A stretch of 64,000 nucleotides of DNA from Aquisalimonas sp. (lineage in GTDB: Bacteria > Pseudomonadota > Gammaproteobacteria > Nitrococcales > Aquisalimonadaceae), in NCBI RefSeq assembly GCF_007120195.1, contig NZ_SKOG01000002.1:1-64000 (forward strand), written 5' to 3'. The notes beneath the pieces were generated by a model that made no database searches, was not told the origin of the DNA, and saw only the letters and a list, made by a program, of their open reading frames with translations. Shown here piece after piece: positions 30,107 through 41,261 of the stretch. Numbering within the stretch: the first letter of the stretch is position 1; every line of letters starts with the position of its first letter. The position numbers and the translations under genes were made by a program.

Positions 30107-31903
30107 TCAATCATTGTTATTCACCTGCAGTACCGACAAGAAAGCCTCCTGGGGAATTTCCACCTTGCCGACTTGCTTCATGCGCTTCTTACCCGCCTTT
30201 TGTTTCTCGAGCAGCTTGCGCTTGCGGGTGATGTCGCCGCCGTAGCATTTGGCAGTCACATTCTTGCGCATTGCCTTCACCGTTGAGCGTGCCACAATAT
30301 GGCTGCCCACGGCGGCCTGGATGGCAACCTCGAACATCTGCCGCGGGATCAGCTTCTTCAACCGTTCCGTCAGCTCTCGTCCGCGGCGCTGCGCGTGGTC
30401 GCGGTGGATGATCACGGCCAGGGCGTCCACGCGTTCGCCATTGATGAGCACATCCAGGCGCACCAGGTTTTCGGCCTGAAAGCGGCTGAGCTCGTAGTCG
30501 AAGGAGGCAAACCCGCGACTCGCCGACTTGAGTCGATCGAAGAAATCCAGGACGACTTCGCTCAACGGCAACTCGTAGACCAGTGAGATCTGGTTGCCCA
30601 CGAATTGCATGTCCCGCTGGGCCCCCCGCTTTTCCTCGCACAAGGCGATGACGTTGCCGACGTACTCCTGGGGCACCAGGATGCTCGCTTGGATGATCGG
30701 CTCCCGGATCTCGTCGATTTCGTGATTCGGCGGCAGTGCAGCCGGGTTGCTGATCTCCAGCACCTCACCGGCGGTGGTCTCCACCTCGTAGATGACGGTT
30801 GGAGCGGTGGTGATCAGGTCCAGCCCATATTCGCGCTCCAGTCGCTCCTGGACGATTTCCATGTGCAGCATGCCGAGGAAGCCGCAGCGGAAGCCGAATC
30901 CCAGCGCGGCCGAGTTTTCCGGCTCATACTGCAGCGAGGCGTCATTGAGCCGCAGCTTCGACAAGGCATCCCGGAAGGACTCGTAGTCTTCCGAGCTGAT
31001 GGTGAACATCCCGGCAAAGACTCGCGGCTGAACCAACTTGAACCCGGGGACGCGTTCGGCGCACGGCGCGTGTTTGTGCGTGAGCGTGTCACCCACTGGC
31101 GCGCCGTCGATATCCTTGATGCCGGCGACGACATAGCCGACCTCGCCCGTTTCCAGCCGCTTCATGGGCGTCTTCTTGGGCGTGAACATGCCCAGCTGAT
31201 CCACCTGGAACTCACGACCGGTGGACATGACCTGGATCTTTTCGCCGACAGTAATGCGGCCGTTGAACACCCGTACCAGGCAGACCACGCCCAGATAGTT
31301 GTCAAACCAGGAGTCCATGATCAGTGCCTTGAGCGGGTCTTCCGGCTTGCCCTTGGGTGCCGGCACGCAGCGAATGATGGCCTCGAGGAGCTCGTCGATT
31401 CCCTGTCCGGTCTTTGCGCTGATCATGAGCGCCTCGCCGGTGTCCAGACCGATGATCTCCTCGATCTGTTGCAGCACTGCTTCGGGTTCGGCAGATGGCA
31501 GGTCGATCTTGTTGAGCACCGGCAGGATCTCGAGGCCCTCGCCAACTGCCGTGTAACAGTTGGCGACGCTTTGGGCCTCAACGCCCTGGGCGGCATCAAC
31601 GACCAGCAGCGCGCCGTCACAGGCCGCAAGCGACCGTGAGACCTCGTAAGAGAAATCCACATGCCCGGGCGTGTCGATGAGGTTGAGCTGATAGGTGTTG
31701 CCATCCCGGGCATGGTACTGCAGCGCCACGCTCTGCGCCTTGATGGTGATTCCCCGCTCACGTTCGAGATCCATGGAGTCGAGCACCTGCTCGGACATCT
31801 CGCGGCCGGTCAAGGCACCGCAGCGCTCGATAAGACGGTCCGCCAAGGTGGATTTACCATGGTCGATATGGGCGATTATGGAGAAGTTCCGTATGTGTCT
31901 CAT
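30107..31903 (-). CDS. lepA: Elongation factor 4
   Basis: [36 protein letters not shown]; LepA C-terminal [25 protein letters not shown]. Confidence 0.97.
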   Translation of the reverse strand: MRHIRNFSIIAHIDHGKSTLADRLIERCGALTGREMSEQVLDSMDLERERGITIKAQSVALQYHARDGNTYQLNLIDTPGHVDFSYEVSRSLAACDGALLVVDAAQGVEAQSVANCYTAVGEGLEILPVLNKIDLPSAEPEAVLQQIEEIIGLDTGEALMISAKTGQGIDELLEAIIRCVPAPKGKPEDPLKALIMDSWFDNYLGVVCLVRVFNGRITVGEKIQVMSTGREFQVDQLGMFTPKKTPMKRLETGEVGYVVAGIKDIDGAPVGDTLTHKHAPCAERVPGFKLVQPRVFAGMFTISSEDYESFRDALSKLRLNDASLQYEPENSAALGFGFRCGFLGMLHMEIVQERLEREYGLDLITTAPTVIYEVETTAGEVLEISNPAALPPNHEIDEIREPIIQASILVPQEYVGNVIALCEEKRGAQRDMQFVGNQISLVYELPLSEVVLDFFDRLKSASRGFASFDYELSRFQAENLVRLDVLINGERVDALAVIIHRDHAQRRGRELTERLKKLIPRQMFEVAIQAAVGSHIVARSTVKAMRKNVTAKCYGGDITRKRKLLEKQKAGKKRMKQVGKVEIPQEAFLSVLQVNNND

Positions 31904-31973
31904 AGTCGCATCAGTTGCTTGCTCCCGGGTAACTGCCGGAGAGCCGGGAGCATTGCGTCGGCCGAAAACAAGC

Positions 31974-31993
31974 GTGCCCCGCAAGCGGGGCAC
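31974..31993 (-). terminator. Intrinsic terminator downstream of mucD
   Basis: GTGCCCCGC-AA-GCGGGGCAC perfect 9-bp stem, followed on the minus strand by GCTTGTTTTC. Confidence 0.6.
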
Positions 31994-32047
31994 GTTTTGC
32001 AGTCCGCCGGCACGAGTGTGTGCCGGTATTGTACCGATTCATCGCGC

Positions 32048-33523
32048 CTACGGGAGCCTGAGCGGCAAAAAGCGCGGACTGCCGTTGCGCAGCAGCAATA
32101 CGGGCACGACACGATCGCCGTCGAGATTGTCGGCGATCTCCTTGAATGCCTCCATGGAATCGACTCGCTCTTGATCCAGCATGGTAATCACGTCACCGCG
32201 CCGAATGCCCGACTGCTGCGCCGGCCCCTCGGAAATGCTCTCGACCAGGACACCGCCGTGCTCGACCCCCATTTCCTCGCGCTGCTCGTCCGTGAGATCC
32301 CGCAGTTCCATGCCGAAGTATTGCTCCTGGGGCACTGATTCCTCTTCCGGGGCCTCCTCTCGCGGGGGTTCGTCCGCCGCGAGATCGTCCGGGAGCTCCC
32401 CGAGGGTGACGGAGATGTCCTCGTGTTCGCCGCCTCGGATTACCTCCACCGTGACCTCGGTATCGGCGCGCATACGACCGACCATCGGCGGCAGCTCCGA
32501 CGATACCCCGACCTCCTGGTCGTCGAATTTTACGATCACGTCCCCGGCTTCGAACCCTGCGTCCGCGGCAGGACTATCCGGGGTGACCTCGGCCACCAAG
32601 GCACCATACGGGCGATCCATACCGAAGGACTCGGCGAGATCGCGATCGACATCCTGGATCAGAACCCCCAGCCAACCGCGAGCGACTCGCCCGTCCGTCT
32701 TCAGCTGCTCCACCACATCCATGCCAAGCTCGATGGGGATCGCGAACGAGAGCCCCATGAATCCACCGCTGCGGCTATAGATATGGGAGTTGATGCCAAC
32801 CACCTCGCCGTCGAGATTGAACAACGGGCCACCGGAGTTACCCGGGTTGATCGCCACATCGGTCTGGATGAACGGCACGTAGTTATCCTGGGGCAGGCTA
32901 CGGCGCTTCGCGCTGACAATGCCTGCCGTTACCGAATGCTCGAACCCGAATGGCGAACCAATGGCGAGCACCCACTCACCGACGGCCAGATCCCGGGCCT
33001 TACCGATGGACACCGTGGGCAAATCCTCGGCGTCGATGTTCAGTAGCGCCAGGTCACTGCGCTCATCATAGCCGACGATTTCCGCCGTGAATTGACGGCG
33101 ATCACTGAGCTTCACCACCACTTCGTCGGCGTTGCGCACCACGTGGTAGTTGGTGATGATGTCGCCGTCGGAGGAAATGATAAACCCTGATCCCAGAGAC
33201 TCGGAATCGAAGGGCCGGGGTGGCTGTCCCTCCTCGCCGGGCTCGTCGCCAAAGCGCTCGAAGAATTCATGGAACGGATGATCTTCAGGCAGGTCGGGCG
33301 TTCCGCCCTGACCCCCGCCCCGCTCCCGGGTCTGGGTGGAACTGATATTCACCACCGCCGGGCTGTTCTTTTCGACGAGTTCCGTGAAGTGCGGAAGATC
33401 GCGCGCCTGTGCCTCGGACAAGGCGAGCGCGGTCAACAGTGCCAGCGTGCACAGCACTACCAGGAACTTCCGATTCGCCACCTGTTGCATATTGTGATTC
33501 CCCGTGCAGTTCATTGTGTTCAC
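32048..33523 (-). CDS. mucD: Periplasmic serine protease of the Do/DegQ/MucD family
   Basis: Signal peptide, catalytic GNSGGPLFNLDGEVVGINS, two PDZ domains; in the rpoE cluster. Confidence 0.93.
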   Translation of the reverse strand: MNTMNCTGNHNMQQVANRKFLVVLCTLALLTALALSEAQARDLPHFTELVEKNSPAVVNISSTQTRERGGGQGGTPDLPEDHPFHEFFERFGDEPGEEGQPPRPFDSESLGSGFIISSDGDIITNYHVVRNADEVVVKLSDRRQFTAEIVGYDERSDLALLNIDAEDLPTVSIGKARDLAVGEWVLAIGSPFGFEHSVTAGIVSAKRRSLPQDNYVPFIQTDVAINPGNSGGPLFNLDGEVVGINSHIYSRSGGFMGLSFAIPIELGMDVVEQLKTDGRVARGWLGVLIQDVDRDLAESFGMDRPYGALVAEVTPDSPAADAGFEAGDVIVKFDDQEVGVSSELPPMVGRMRADTEVTVEVIRGGEHEDISVTLGELPDDLAADEPPREEAPEEESVPQEQYFGMELRDLTDEQREEMGVEHGGVLVESISEGPAQQSGIRRGDVITMLDQERVDSMEAFKEIADNLDGDRVVPVLLLRNGSPRFLPLRLP

Positions 33524-33613
33524 ACTTCGGTCATGCCCAACGGCGCCACACCGCTCAGGCCGGTGTCCATCGCCGGGTGCGATTCCAGGCCCCGGGGCGC
33601 GTCCGGCAGTGCG

Positions 33614-34078
33614 TTAGTGCTTCCCCGCATGGACTGCTGTAACCCGCTCGGGTTCCGCCACTGGCCCGAGCAGAACCGGCTGGCCCTTGCCCCGATGCGC
33701 TGATCGTGCGGCCAGGCGGCGGGCGACGGCAAGGCCTGCGACCAAGCCAACCAAGGCTGCAGGAATCGTGGCGGCGTCTCCCCAGGGCGATGCGAGCGCA
33801 GCACCTCCCAACAGCATCACCAGGGGGAGTAAGTAGACCAGCGCGGCTGCCGATACCAAGCCTTGTTCCGAGACACCGATGCGAACGCGCTGCCCCGGCG
33901 CCAGCGGCGTCGCGCTCGCCAGCGCCACTTCCCACGCTGCGCCCGGCAGAACGCGGGCCAGCACGCCCACGCCACAACCGGATTGCAGGTGACACCGGCC
34001 ACAGGCCGTTTGCCGCTGAACCCGCAGCCGGGCCCAGCCGTTGCGGCAATCGATAACCTCTGCCTGTGTTTCGATCAT
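33614..34078 (-). CDS. rseC: SoxR-reducing system/sigma-E regulator RseC (MucC) family protein
   Basis: MIETQAEVIDCRNGWARLRVQRQTACGRCHLQSGCGVGVL Cys cluster; TM segments. Confidence 0.88.
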   Translation of the reverse strand: MIETQAEVIDCRNGWARLRVQRQTACGRCHLQSGCGVGVLARVLPGAAWEVALASATPLAPGQRVRIGVSEQGLVSAAALVYLLPLVMLLGGAALASPWGDAATIPAALVGLVAGLAVARRLAARSAHRGKGQPVLLGPVAEPERVTAVHAGKH

Positions 34079-34097
34079 TGCACGCCGGCCACGCCGA

Positions 34098-34664
34098 TCA
34101 ATCCTCGAGGCGGCGGCTGCTCACGCCCACGGGGCGCGGGAGAATGCCTAGCTGGGGTTCCACGCGCTCGCCTGGGGTCACCGCGTACTCCTCCAGCCGG
34201 GCCTGGATGTCCGAATCCAGGCGATCCCACTGGATATTCTCGGTACGCACCGGCTGCCCCGCGGCCTGATCGGCCGCAGGCACGCTTGCTGTCTGTATGG
34301 GCTGCTGCTCGGGCGATGGGGACTGCTCGGGCCAGATGGCAATGGCGACCAATGCAACCGAGGCAGCGACTGCCACGCCGGCCATGGGCCGCGTCCAGCG
34401 GCGCGAGCGCACTGTCATGGGCCGCTGGTGGGTCGGTTCGTCCTCCAGGGCGCACGCAATTCGATGTGCCAGTCCGGGATCGACCTGGGCCGGGAGGTTC
34501 CGGTGCAAGGCCTCCCGTATGATGGCATACCGCCCAAGCCGCTCGGCGATGTCATCCGAACGGCTGCACTGGCGCACGAGCAGGTCGAGCTCGGATTGAG
34601 GCAGTTCCTCGTCGGCCAGGGCCGATACCTGTTGTGCATAAGGCTTCGTCAATGGCACCACCAC
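34098..34664 (-). CDS. rseA: Sigma-E anti-sigma factor RseA/MucA family
   Basis: QVSALADEELPQSELDLLVRQCSRSDDIAERLGRYAIIREAL N-terminal anti-sigma domain, one TM segment; directly follows rpoE. Confidence 0.88.
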   Translation of the reverse strand: MVVPLTKPYAQQVSALADEELPQSELDLLVRQCSRSDDIAERLGRYAIIREALHRNLPAQVDPGLAHRIACALEDEPTHQRPMTVRSRRWTRPMAGVAVAASVALVAIAIWPEQSPSPEQQPIQTASVPAADQAAGQPVRTENIQWDRLDSDIQARLEEYAVTPGERVEPQLGILPRPVGVSSRRLED

Positions 34665-34672
34665 GTCTCCCC

Positions 34673-35254
34673 CTACCTATTATCCAGCAACGGTCTGAGC
34701 CGATGATCGATGGCCTCTCGCGCCCGAAATATCCGCGACCTGACCGTCCCTACCGGGCATTCCATTGCCTGAGCGATCTCCTCGTAACTCAAGCCGTCCA
34801 ACTCGCGCAGCGTGATCGCTGTGCGCAGATCATCCGGTAAGGCCTCAATGGCCTCGAAGACGGTGCGCTCGATTTCCTCGCGCTGCGCCAACCCCTCCGG
34901 GGTGTCGGTTTCTCGCAAGAGGGAATCCACCGCGTATTGCTCGGCGTCTTGGGCGTCCACGTCGGATCCCGGAGGACGGCGTCCCTGGGCAACAAGGTAG
35001 TTCTTCGCGGTATTCGCGCCGATTCGATAGATCCAGGTGTAGAAGCTGCTCTCGCCTCGGAAATTCGGCAACGCCCGATACGCCTTGATAAAGGTTTCCT
35101 GCGCGACATCCTGCGCCTCGCTGGGATCGGTCACATACCGCGAAATCATCTTGACCAGCTTGAACTGATACTTCTGCACCAGCAGGTCGAACGCCTTTTT
35201 GTCGCCGGCCTGAACTCGCTCGACGAGCTGTTGATCGACCTTTGCATTGGTCAT
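34673..35254 (-). CDS. rpoE: RNA polymerase sigma factor RpoE/AlgU
   Basis: VDQQLVERVQAGDKKAFDLLVQKYQFKLVKMISRYVTDPSEAQDVAQETFIKAYRALPNFRGESSFYTWIYRIG. Confidence 0.96.
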   Translation of the reverse strand: MTNAKVDQQLVERVQAGDKKAFDLLVQKYQFKLVKMISRYVTDPSEAQDVAQETFIKAYRALPNFRGESSFYTWIYRIGANTAKNYLVAQGRRPPGSDVDAQDAEQYAVDSLLRETDTPEGLAQREEIERTVFEAIEALPDDLRTAITLRELDGLSYEEIAQAMECPVGTVRSRIFRAREAIDHRLRPLLDNR

Positions 35255-35298
35255 TCAGCCCGTCCTTTTGCGGCCGCTGCGCTGACCGCGTTATTGCG

Positions 35299-35325
35299 GT
35301 AGACATTGATGGGCATGGATAGTTC
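35299..35325 (-). promoter_or_regulatory. Candidate sigma-E-type autoregulatory promoter upstream of rpoE
   Basis: Minus strand GAACTA-16 nt-TCTAC, ~45 bp upstream of the rpoE start; resembles the ECF/AlgU consensus GAACTT-N16/17-TCtga. Confidence 0.45.
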
Positions 35326-35500
35326 GCGCGCTTCAGCGGATTGTGTTTAGATGAGTGCCGGCGACGCCACCCTGCTCCCATTTGCCGCACGACGCGTTGC
35401 CGTCACGAGGGCCTCGCCCGTGCCGGGAGGCCTTAACGGCCACTGAGGGTAGCTGATCGCCCTGTTACGCTGCAAGCAACAACCCACTTGATCCTGATCA

Positions 35501-37123
35501 TTGCCACGCCGGAAACCTGGAGCCGTGTTAAACCCTGATCCGTTCGATGTCGTCATCATCGGCAGCGGTGCCGCCGGCCTCACGCTGGCGTTGCGGCTGC
35601 CGCAGCACTTGCAGGTGGCCGTTTTGTCCAAGGGGCCGCTGACGGAAGGCTCGAGTCTCTATGCTCAGGGCGGTATCAGTGCGGTATTCGACGAACAGGA
35701 TTCCGTTGAGGCCCACGTGGCGGACACGCTCGAAGCGGGCGCCGGGCTCTCGGACGCGGAAACCGCCCGTTTCGTGGCTGCGAATGCCCCGGGGTGCATC
35801 AAGTGGCTTGTGGGCAACGACGTTCCCTTCTCCCGCGAGATGGGTCCCGACGGCCACAGCAGCCTGCACTTGCACCGCGAGGGCGGCCATTCGTTCCGGC
35901 GTATCGTGCATGCGGCCGATGCCACCGGACGCGCGCTGGAGACGACCCTCGAGGGCATGGTGCGCCGGCGGGGGAATGTCACGGTGCTGGAGCATTGTCT
36001 GGGCATCGACCTGATCACGGCAGGCCGGCTCGGCACGAAGCCGCAACGCTGCCTGGGGCTCTATGTCCTCGATGTGCGCGCTGGCAACGTCTACGCGTTG
36101 CCGGCGCGCGCTGTGGTGCTGGCCACCGGCGGTGCGAGCAAGGTGTATCTCTACACCAGTAATCCCGACGGTGCGACGGGTGATGGTATCGCCATGGCCT
36201 GGCGTGCAGGCTGTCGCGTTGCGAACATGGAGTTCAACCAGTTTCACCCGACTTGCCTTTTTCACCCGCGCGCGAAGTCGTTCCTATTGAGCGAGGCCCT
36301 TCGCGGTGAAGGCGCTCATCTGCTGCTGCCCGACGGCAACCGCTTTATGCACCGTTTCGACAAGCGCGAGGAGCTGGCCCCGCGGGATGTGGTCGCCCGG
36401 GCCATCGACCACGAGATGAAACGCCTGGGGGCGGACTGCCTGTATTTGGATATTTCGCACCGCGATGCGGACTTCGTCCGCGAGCACTTTCCCATGATCC
36501 ACCAGCAGTGCCAGCAGTTCGGCTTCGATCTGTCGCGCGAGCCGGTGCCCGTCGTGCCGGCGGCGCATTACACCTGCGGCGGGGTGATGGTTGATCCTCA
36601 CGGTCGTGCCGATCTGCCCGGCTTGTACGCCATTGGCGAGGTCTCCTACACGGGTTTGCATGGGGCGAACCGCCTGGCCAGCAACTCACTGCTGGAGTGC
36701 CTGGTGTACGGCACCGCGGCTGCGGACGACATCGCCGCGCGTATCCACCGATTCGATACCCCTGGCCCACTCCCCCCTTGGGATGAGAGCCGCGTCAGTG
36801 ACTCCGACGAGCAGGTGGTCGTCAGTCACAATTGGGACGAACTCAGACGCTTCATGTGGGACTACGTCGGCATCGTGCGCACCAATAAACGCCTGGAACG
36901 GGCACGGCGCCGCGTGGACCTGCTACGGGCGGAAATCCTGGAATACTACGGCAACTTCCGCGTCAATGCGGATCTTCTCGAGCTGCGCAACCTGGCCACC
37001 GTCGCTGAGCTCATCATCCGGTGCGCCCAGAGCCGGCATGAAAGCCGCGGGCTGCACTACACGCTGGATTATCCGGAGCGCAGCTGCGAGCCCGTCCCGA
37101 CAGTGCTCACCCCCAACAGGTAA
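35501..37123 (+). CDS. nadB: L-aspartate oxidase
   Basis: [53 protein letters not shown]. Confidence 0.95.
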   Translation: MPRRKPGAVLNPDPFDVVIIGSGAAGLTLALRLPQHLQVAVLSKGPLTEGSSLYAQGGISAVFDEQDSVEAHVADTLEAGAGLSDAETARFVAANAPGCIKWLVGNDVPFSREMGPDGHSSLHLHREGGHSFRRIVHAADATGRALETTLEGMVRRRGNVTVLEHCLGIDLITAGRLGTKPQRCLGLYVLDVRAGNVYALPARAVVLATGGASKVYLYTSNPDGATGDGIAMAWRAGCRVANMEFNQFHPTCLFHPRAKSFLLSEALRGEGAHLLLPDGNRFMHRFDKREELAPRDVVARAIDHEMKRLGADCLYLDISHRDADFVREHFPMIHQQCQQFGFDLSREPVPVVPAAHYTCGGVMVDPHGRADLPGLYAIGEVSYTGLHGANRLASNSLLECLVYGTAAADDIAARIHRFDTPGPLPPWDESRVSDSDEQVVVSHNWDELRRFMWDYVGIVRTNKRLERARRRVDLLRAEILEYYGNFRVNADLLELRNLATVAELIIRCAQSRHESRGLHYTLDYPERSCEPVPTVLTPNR

Positions 37124-37500
37124 TACAACCGGCGCCAGGCCGATGGTTCCATGCCGTCACGCACAAGCACCAGGCAGCCGTACTCCCGCGGGGTGCGCTC
37201 GAGGTACAGGATCATCAGCCGCGGGTGCCGGAACCAGTCCCGCAGCCCCCATTGCGGGGCGTTCGGTAATGCCGGCTTGACGCGGATGCACCCGCGATCT
37301 GCGTCGAGCGCAATCCAGCATGCCGCCAGTCTGCGCGGATACCACGGGGAGCGCCCGCGCAGAAGGTGCAGGGGCATGAGCATGCCTGTGGTAAGGATGA
37401 CGGCGACCGGCGCAAGGGCCAGCGCCATCACCCAGACCGCCACCAGGAGGTATCCCCAGCGCCGCAGCGTCAAGGACGGCCTAACCTGAAAGCCCGAAAT
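37069..37500 (-). CDS. YgfX-like small inner-membrane protein (start uncertain, non-ATG)
   Basis: Directly follows sdh[41 protein letters not shown] hydrophobic segment, then a basic/aromatic tail as in YgfX. ATT/TTG candidate starts at 37500/37473. Confidence 0.6.
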   Translation of the reverse strand: MSGFQVRPSLTLRRWGYLLVAVWVMALALAPVAVILTTGMLMPLHLLRGRSPWYPRRLAACWIALDADRGCIRVKPALPNAPQWGLRDWFRHPRLMILYLERTPREYGCLVLVRDGMEPSAWRRLYYLLGVSTVGTGSQLRSG

Positions 37501-37735
37501 TCTCGCGGATTCGCTCCACGAGCCGTGCGAGTTCGGCATCCTCCGGCACCTCTCCCTGATAGAACCAGCCGAACAGGGTGTCGTCCTCATGCGTGAGAAG
37601 CTCTGTAAAGCGCCTGCGGTCCTCTTCAGCCAGGTCCGCATACGCATGATCGAGAAACCGCTCGAACAGCAAGTCCAGCTCACGCATGCCGCGGCGGCAA
37701 TGCCAGCGCAGACGGGACAGCTCGCTCACGCCCAC
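37481..37735 (-). CDS. sdhE: Succinate dehydrogenase flavinylation factor SdhE/YgfY
   Basis: LSRLRWHCRRGMRELDLLFERFLDHAYADLAEEDRRRFTELLTHEDDTLFGWF with the RGMxE motif. Confidence 0.93.
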   Translation of the reverse strand: MGVSELSRLRWHCRRGMRELDLLFERFLDHAYADLAEEDRRRFTELLTHEDDTLFGWFYQGEVPEDAELARLVERIRENFGLSG

Positions 37736-38515
37736 CTAGTGCCTCTCAACCATCAACTTTTTGATCTCCGCAATCGCCTTGGCGGGATTCAGGCCCTTGG
37801 GGCAGGTCTTCGTGCAGTTCATGATCGTATGGCAACGATAGAGCTTGAACGGGTCCTCGAGGTCGTCCAGGCGCTCGCCCGTGGTTTCGTCACGGCTGTC
37901 CACGATCCAGCGGTAGGCCTGCAGTAGCACGGCGGGGCCGAGATAGCGGTCCCCGTTCCACCAGTAGCTGGGGCAGGATGTGGTGCAGCAGGCGCACAGA
38001 ATGCACTCGTAGAGGCCGTCGAGCTTTGCCCGGTCCTCCTTGCTCTGGAGCCGCTCCCGGTCCGGCGGCGTTGCCGTCTCCGTGCGGATCCAGGGCTTGA
38101 TAGAGGCATACTGCGCATAGAAATGCGTGAGATCCGGCACCAGGTCCTTGACCATCGGCATGTGCGGCAGCGGATAGACGCGGACGTCGCCGTTGACCTC
38201 GTCCCAGGCCTTGGTGCAAGCGAGCGTGTTGGTGCCGTCAATGTTCATGGCGCAGGAGCCGCAGATGCCCTCGCGGCAGGAGCGCCGGAAGGTCAGCGTC
38301 GGGTCGACCTCGTTTTTGATCTTGATGAGGGCGTCGAGAACCATCGGGCCGCAGTCATCCATGTCCAGCTCGAAGGTATCCACCTGTGGGTTCAGCCCAT
38401 CGTCCGGATTCCAACGGTAGATACGGAAATTGCGCACGTTGCTGGCACCCTCAGGGGCAGGCCACGTCGTGCCCTGGCCAACCCGGGAGTTTTTCGGAAG
38501 CTTGAACTCTGCCAT
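37736..38515 (-). CDS. sdhB: Succinate dehydrogenase iron-sulfur subunit
   Basis: [61 protein letters not shown]. Confidence 0.96.
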   Translation of the reverse strand: MAEFKLPKNSRVGQGTTWPAPEGASNVRNFRIYRWNPDDGLNPQVDTFELDMDDCGPMVLDALIKIKNEVDPTLTFRRSCREGICGSCAMNIDGTNTLACTKAWDEVNGDVRVYPLPHMPMVKDLVPDLTHFYAQYASIKPWIRTETATPPDRERLQSKEDRAKLDGLYECILCACCTTSCPSYWWNGDRYLGPAVLLQAYRWIVDSRDETTGERLDDLEDPFKLYRCHTIMNCTKTCPKGLNPAKAIAEIKKLMVERH

Positions 38516-38563
38516 TGGCTGTCAACCTCGTTACTTGCTGGCCTACGACGCGTGCCGTCGGAT

Positions 38564-40354
38564 TCAGTACACCCGAGCCTTGGGCGGGAAGACCTCCACC
38601 TCATCGGTCAGTGTGGTCATGTGGACGGGGCGGTAGTCGATGTCCGTCTTGCCGTGGATGTCCATCCAGGACAAGGTATGTTTCATCCAGTTTTCGTCAT
38701 CCCGCTCGCTAAAGTCCTCGCGGGCATGTGCGCCGCGGCTCTCTTGACGGTTGCGGGCCGAGTGGATGGTGGTCACCGAACAGCCGAGTAGATTGTCCAG
38801 TTCCAGTGTCTCGATGAGATCGGAGTTCCAGATCAAGGAGCGGTCGGAGACGGCCACATCCTTGAACGACGCGAAGACGTCGTCCATCTTCTGGCAGCCC
38901 TGCTCCAGGATCTCACCGGTGCGGAACACCGCTGCGAAATTCTGCATCACCCGCTGCATCTTGTCCCGGATCTGCGCCGTGGGCTGACTGCCATTGGCGT
39001 AACGTAGGCGGTCAAGGCGCGCCAGCGCAAAGTCCGCGGAGTCTTTTGGTAGGGGGCGGTGGTTATCCCCTTGCTCCGCAACCAGTTCCTTGGCCCGCAA
39101 GCCGGCCGCCCGGCCGAAGACCACCAGGTCGAGCAGGGAATTGGAGCCGAGTCGGTTGGCGCCGTGCACCGAGACACAGGCCGCCTCGCCGATGGCCATG
39201 AGACCGGGCACCACCGCGTCGGGGTCACCGTTGCGCAGGGTCACCACTTCGCCTTTGTAGTTGGTCGGCACGCCACCCATGTTGTAGTGCACCGTCGGCA
39301 GTACGGGAATCGGCGCCTTGGTCACGTCGACACCAGCGAAGATGTGGGCCGTCTCGGCGATGCCCGGCAGGCGCTCGTTGATCACGTCGGCGCCGAGGTG
39401 CTCCAGGTGCAGGTTGATGTGGTCTTTCTGCGGGCCGACACCCCGGCCTTCCTGGATCTCGATGGTCATGGAGCGGCTGACGACATCCCGGGAGGCCAAG
39501 TCCTTTGCGTTGGGCGCGTAGCGCTCCATGAATCGCTCGCCCTCGGAGTTGGTCAGATAGCCGCCCTCCCCGCGCACACCTTCGGTGATCAGGCAGCCGG
39601 CGCCGTACACGCCGGTGGGATGGAATTGCACGAACTCCATATCCTGCAGCGGCAGGCCCGCACGCAGGACCATGCCATTGCCATCGCCGGTACAGGTATG
39701 TGCGGAAGTGCAGGAGAAATACGAACGGCCATACCCGCCCGTCGCCAACACGGTCTCATGGGCGCGGAAACGGTGAATGGTGCCGTCATGCATGTTCAGG
39801 GCGATCACGCCGCGGCAGACACCATCGGTGTCCATAATCAGGTCCAGCGCGAAGTATTCGATGTAGAACTCCGCCTCGTACTTCAGGGCCTGCTGGTAGA
39901 GGGTGTGCAGGATCGCGTGACCCGTGCGGTCCGCCGCCGCGCAGGTGCGCTGGGCGCGCCCCTCGCCGAAATGGGTGGTCATGCCGCCGAACGGGCGCTG
40001 GTAAATCTTGCCCGCGTCGGTGCGTGAAAAGGGCACGCCATAGTGTTCCAGCTCGATGATCGCCGGAATGGCCTCGCGGCACATGTATTCGATGGCGTCC
40101 TGGTCACCGAGCCAGTCCGACCCCTTCACGGTGTCGTACATATGCCAGCGCCAGTCGTCCTCGCCCATGTTGCCCAGGGCCGCCGATACGCCTCCTTGGG
40201 CGGCTACGGTGTGGCTGCGCGTGGGGAACACCTTGGTGATGCAGGCGGTCTTCAGGCCCTGGTTGGCCATGCCAAATGTGGCGCGCAGTCCCGCGCCGCC
40301 GGCACCAACAACCACGACGTCGTAGGTATGATCGATGATCTCGTAGCTGGACAT
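38564..40354 (-). CDS. sdhA: Succinate dehydrogenase flavoprotein subunit
   Basis: [43 protein letters not shown] (covalent FAD His) ...[15 protein letters not shown]. Confidence 0.97.
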   Translation of the reverse strand: MSSYEIIDHTYDVVVVGAGGAGLRATFGMANQGLKTACITKVFPTRSHTVAAQGGVSAALGNMGEDDWRWHMYDTVKGSDWLGDQDAIEYMCREAIPAIIELEHYGVPFSRTDAGKIYQRPFGGMTTHFGEGRAQRTCAAADRTGHAILHTLYQQALKYEAEFYIEYFALDLIMDTDGVCRGVIALNMHDGTIHRFRAHETVLATGGYGRSYFSCTSAHTCTGDGNGMVLRAGLPLQDMEFVQFHPTGVYGAGCLITEGVRGEGGYLTNSEGERFMERYAPNAKDLASRDVVSRSMTIEIQEGRGVGPQKDHINLHLEHLGADVINERLPGIAETAHIFAGVDVTKAPIPVLPTVHYNMGGVPTNYKGEVVTLRNGDPDAVVPGLMAIGEAACVSVHGANRLGSNSLLDLVVFGRAAGLRAKELVAEQGDNHRPLPKDSADFALARLDRLRYANGSQPTAQIRDKMQRVMQNFAAVFRTGEILEQGCQKMDDVFASFKDVAVSDRSLIWNSDLIETLELDNLLGCSVTTIHSARNRQESRGAHAREDFSERDDENWMKHTLSWMDIHGKTDIDYRPVHMTTLTDEVEVFPPKARVY

Positions 40355-40360
40355 TTGCGT

Positions 40361-40741
40361 TCAGCCTCCAAAGGCGATGCTGAGCACGGCCAGGATGCCC
40401 GTGAGTGCGAGGATCACAGCCAGGAATTTAACGGCAATGACGGCGGCGAGCTGCACGGCCTTGTTGCCCACGTAGTCTTCCAGCACCACCTGCAGCCCGA
40501 GCTGCGCGTGATAGAACGCGGCGGCCAGCAACAGAATCACCGCCCCCGCCGTGATCGGTGACGCGATCCAGGCCCGCGCGGCCTCATACCCGCCGCCGGC
40601 GTTGATCGCAATGGAAAACGCGAACCAAAGGACAAGTAGCAACAGGGCGATAGCGCTCACTCGCTGCATCAGCCAGTGGTGTGTTCCGCCCTTCGCGGAG
40701 CCGAGGCCGCGCGCCTCCTTGACGGGTGTTCTCAGGTTCAT
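40361..40741 (-). CDS. sdhD: Succinate dehydrogenase hydrophobic membrane anchor subunit
   Basis: RTPVKEARGLGSAKGGTHHWLMQRVSAIALLLLVLWF; directly upstream of sdhA. Confidence 0.93.
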   Translation of the reverse strand: MNLRTPVKEARGLGSAKGGTHHWLMQRVSAIALLLLVLWFAFSIAINAGGGYEAARAWIASPITAGAVILLLAAAFYHAQLGLQVVLEDYVGNKAVQLAAVIAVKFLAVILALTGILAVLSIAFGG

Positions 40742-41133
40742 CCTCCCCCCCCAGTGGTCAGCGCCACAATCCACACGATTACCGTCAGGCCCACCGCGCC
40801 GGCAACCGCGGCCTGCCCGGAGCGCCAGGCGGTGTCCAGCTCAAAGCCCTTGCCGGCGTCCCAGAACAGATGCCGAACTCCATTACACAGGTGATAGAAC
40901 AGCGCCAGGCTGAAGAAAAACAGAACGAACAGCCCGGGCCAGGATCCCAGAATTGCCTGGGCACGCTCAAACGCAGCCGGGCCGCTCGCCAGGGAAACCA
41001 GCCAGTAGATCACCAGCAGCGAACCAATGGTATTCACGACTCCTGCCAATCGGTGGCAAATGGAGAGTCCGGAGGTCCATTGGGGTCGGTAGATCTGCAG
41101 ATGGGGGGACAGCGGTCGATTATCGGTTGGCAT
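40738..41133 (-). CDS. sdhC: Succinate dehydrogenase cytochrome b556 subunit
   Basis: RPLSPHLQIYRPQWTSGLSICHRLAGVVNTIGSLL. Confidence 0.95.
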   Translation of the reverse strand: MPTDNRPLSPHLQIYRPQWTSGLSICHRLAGVVNTIGSLLVIYWLVSLASGPAAFERAQAILGSWPGLFVLFFFSLALFYHLCNGVRHLFWDAGKGFELDTAWRSGQAAVAGAVGLTVIVWIVALTTGGGG

Positions 41134-41261
41134 CGTGACTCGCTCCGCGTGGGCCAAAAGCGGCAGTTAAACTAAACTGTCCTTCCGGGCGATGCAAGCT
41201 GGCACCACGCCGGAAAGCCGGACTTGGTCGAAGCTGGGGTCGCCAGTGGGAGTGGGTGGCC

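Noticed and set aside
30605-31639. 344-aa plus-strand ORF opposite lepA
   Set aside because: Antisense to a highly conserved gene, no independent evidence.
39059-40027. 322-aa plus-strand ORF opposite sdhA
   Set aside because: Shadow ORF.
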